64,000 nt of DNA from NCBI RefSeq assembly GCF_017309075.1, contig NZ_JAEMGS010000009.1, positions 124,001 through 188,000 on the forward strand, given 5' to 3'. Below are positions 63,222 to 64,000 of this stretch, piece by piece; the first letter of the stretch is position 1, and each line of letters starts with the position of its first letter. Source of the stretch: Motiliproteus sp. SC1-56 (lineage in GTDB: Bacteria; Pseudomonadota; Gammaproteobacteria; Pseudomonadales; Balneatricaceae). The translations under genes were made by a program, and so were the position numbers. Below the pieces are notes generated by a model, which was not told where the DNA came from, did no database searches, and was given only the letters and a program-made list of their open reading frames with translations.

Positions 63222-64000
63222 CTAGCCCTTCAGTGACATTAATTGATCAGCATGGGCCGCGAATGACATTTTCCGATGCTCGATGATGTCCTCGTCGACG
63301 CCCGCTTCCCGCATGACTTTTTCCAATGTCCCGATTTTCTCGCCGAATTCTCGCAAGGCCTTCCGTATTGCCTGAACGTCTACGCCGCTCGGCAGCCTGT
63401 CCATAACCTTATCCCATTGGGGGCTACCTGCCACTTCCGCATCTCCCTGCCATCGGCACACCCGTGCGATACCCTCGGGATCCAAGTACATGGGCGCAAA
63501 ATCAAACAGGGGCGTCAGTGTCACCTCCCCGTTTTCCAGTCGGAAAACCGCCGAGTTGCGCGCATGGTTGTCTTTGTTACCCATCACGACATTAACAACA
63601 TCACGCTTAACGAACTCCAGCACTTCACGGGTGGGATCGCTCGAGAACTTCGCCAACGCCTCGCAAAGATCCTCCTGGGGAATGGCAACGCCGTAGTCAC
63701 TTATCTCGGCCAAGGAGCACAGGCTTTCCATTGCCAGGCGCTTTATCGGCTGGCCGGGCTCGCGGTCGAAGCGTGGAATAAACAAGGTGTCGTTTTCCCA
63801 AATCAATTCCTTGAAGACCTTCAAGCCGAGCTTTTTAGCCACACGCATGTAGGCGGCTTCATTCTTCAGAACCTGTCTGTCTGCCGCCGTTTTTTTCCCG
63901 CGGGCAAATTTGACCAGCCAACTGGACATGACCTGGTCGTCAGGCAATGCACCCTCGGCATGAAAACGTCCACCGGCATCCTCGACCAGCATAAACTTGG
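63222..64000 (-). CDS. hipA: HipA-like toxin kinase, partial
   Basis: Frame open to the window end; about 259 C-terminal residues are visible, so roughly the first 150-180 of a normal HipA are missing. The kinase core is present: S-S-W-L-V-K-F (ATP Lys), M-G-N-K-D-N-H-A-R-N (catalytic loop) and F-D-F-A-P-M-Y-L-D (metal-binding Asp). HipA kinases phosphorylate glutamyl-tRNA synthetase and cause dormancy. Whether the N-terminal subdomain is on the same gene, as in HipA, or separate, as in HipST, cannot be seen. Confidence 0.85.
   Translation of the reverse strand, partial: KFMLVEDAGGRFHAEGALPDDQVMSSWLVKFARGKKTAADRQVLKNEAAYMRVAKKLGLKVFKELIWENDTLFIPRFDREPGQPIKRLAMESLCSLAEISDYGVAIPQEDLCEALAKFSSDPTREVLEFVKRDVVNVVMGNKDNHARNSAVFRLENGEVTLTPLFDFAPMYLDPEGIARVCRWQGDAEVAGSPQWDKVMDRLPSGVDVQAIRKALREFGEKIGTLEKVMREAGVDEDIIEHRKMSFAAHADQLMSLKG

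Overview
GC-rich chromosomal DNA of a Gram-negative gammaproteobacterium, most like the marine Oceanospirillales/Pseudomonadales group. The basis is a 13-subunit nuo operon with fused nuoCD, a type II secretion operon, GlrK/GlrR, KdsA, a rhamnose nucleotide-sugar operon, HugZ/DUF1840/DUF6502-type families, and an FNR/Anr-type site. The species cannot be read from the sequence. Nearly all genes look like core chromosome. The exceptions are an AT-richer stretch around 30.05-30.5 kb and the right end after about 61.5 kb, where two toxin-antitoxin loci follow the rfb operon.

Layout. 1-3.4 kb: a TPR protein (cut by the window edge), a small exported protein, ExbB, two ExbD paralogs and an AgmX/PglI-type TonB-like protein, probably one envelope energy-transducing machine. 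3.4-3.8 kb: a CBS-pair protein, convergent. 4.1-18.7 kb: complete nuoA-N (complex I), then tRNA-Tyr and a partial duplication of its 3' end. 19.2-24.9 kb: LemA/GIDE pair, HugZ-like protein, PilZ protein, kdsA, and a membrane pseudokinase-SUMF1 fusion. 25-29.9 kb: mdh, a TAXI-type binding protein, an ankyrin protein, a CDF transporter. 30.2-31.8 kb: a Wzz-like gene broken by a stop codon and a 7-bp duplication. 32-38 kb: a chemoreceptor with a sigma-28 promoter, glrR-glrK, and two paralogous EF-hand proteins preceded by sigma-54 promoters and GlrR-type sites. 38-41.7 kb: Na+/H+ antiporter, PAP2 phosphatase, Rap1a-like protein, a 14-bp tandem array, an FNR-type site before a 25-residue Cys-rich peptide, and a universal stress protein. 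41.8-53.7 kb: type II secretion genes on the minus strand (gspC-N-lipoprotein-D-E-F-G-H-I-J-K-L-M). 54-57.6 kb: DUF5666/DUF6502 pair, OB-fold protein, DUF1840 protein. 57.7-61.5 kb: rfbB-(four-helix-bundle gene)-rfbA-rfbC-rfbD. 62.2-64 kb: parDE and a hipA-hipB locus in reversed order, cut by the window end.

Most notable signals: (1) a possible GlrR/sigma-54 regulon made of the two EF-hand genes next to glrK; (2) a perfect FNR/Anr site in front of a cysteine-rich micropeptide; (3) heptamer-periodic low-complexity repeats at several loci, one frameshifting the Wzz-like gene and one supplying the start codon of the four-helix-bundle gene; (4) paired palindromes in the DUF6502 promoter; (5) an ExbD pair in which only one member keeps the proton-carrying Asp. 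All functional statements are from reading the sequence and from family knowledge; no searches were run.
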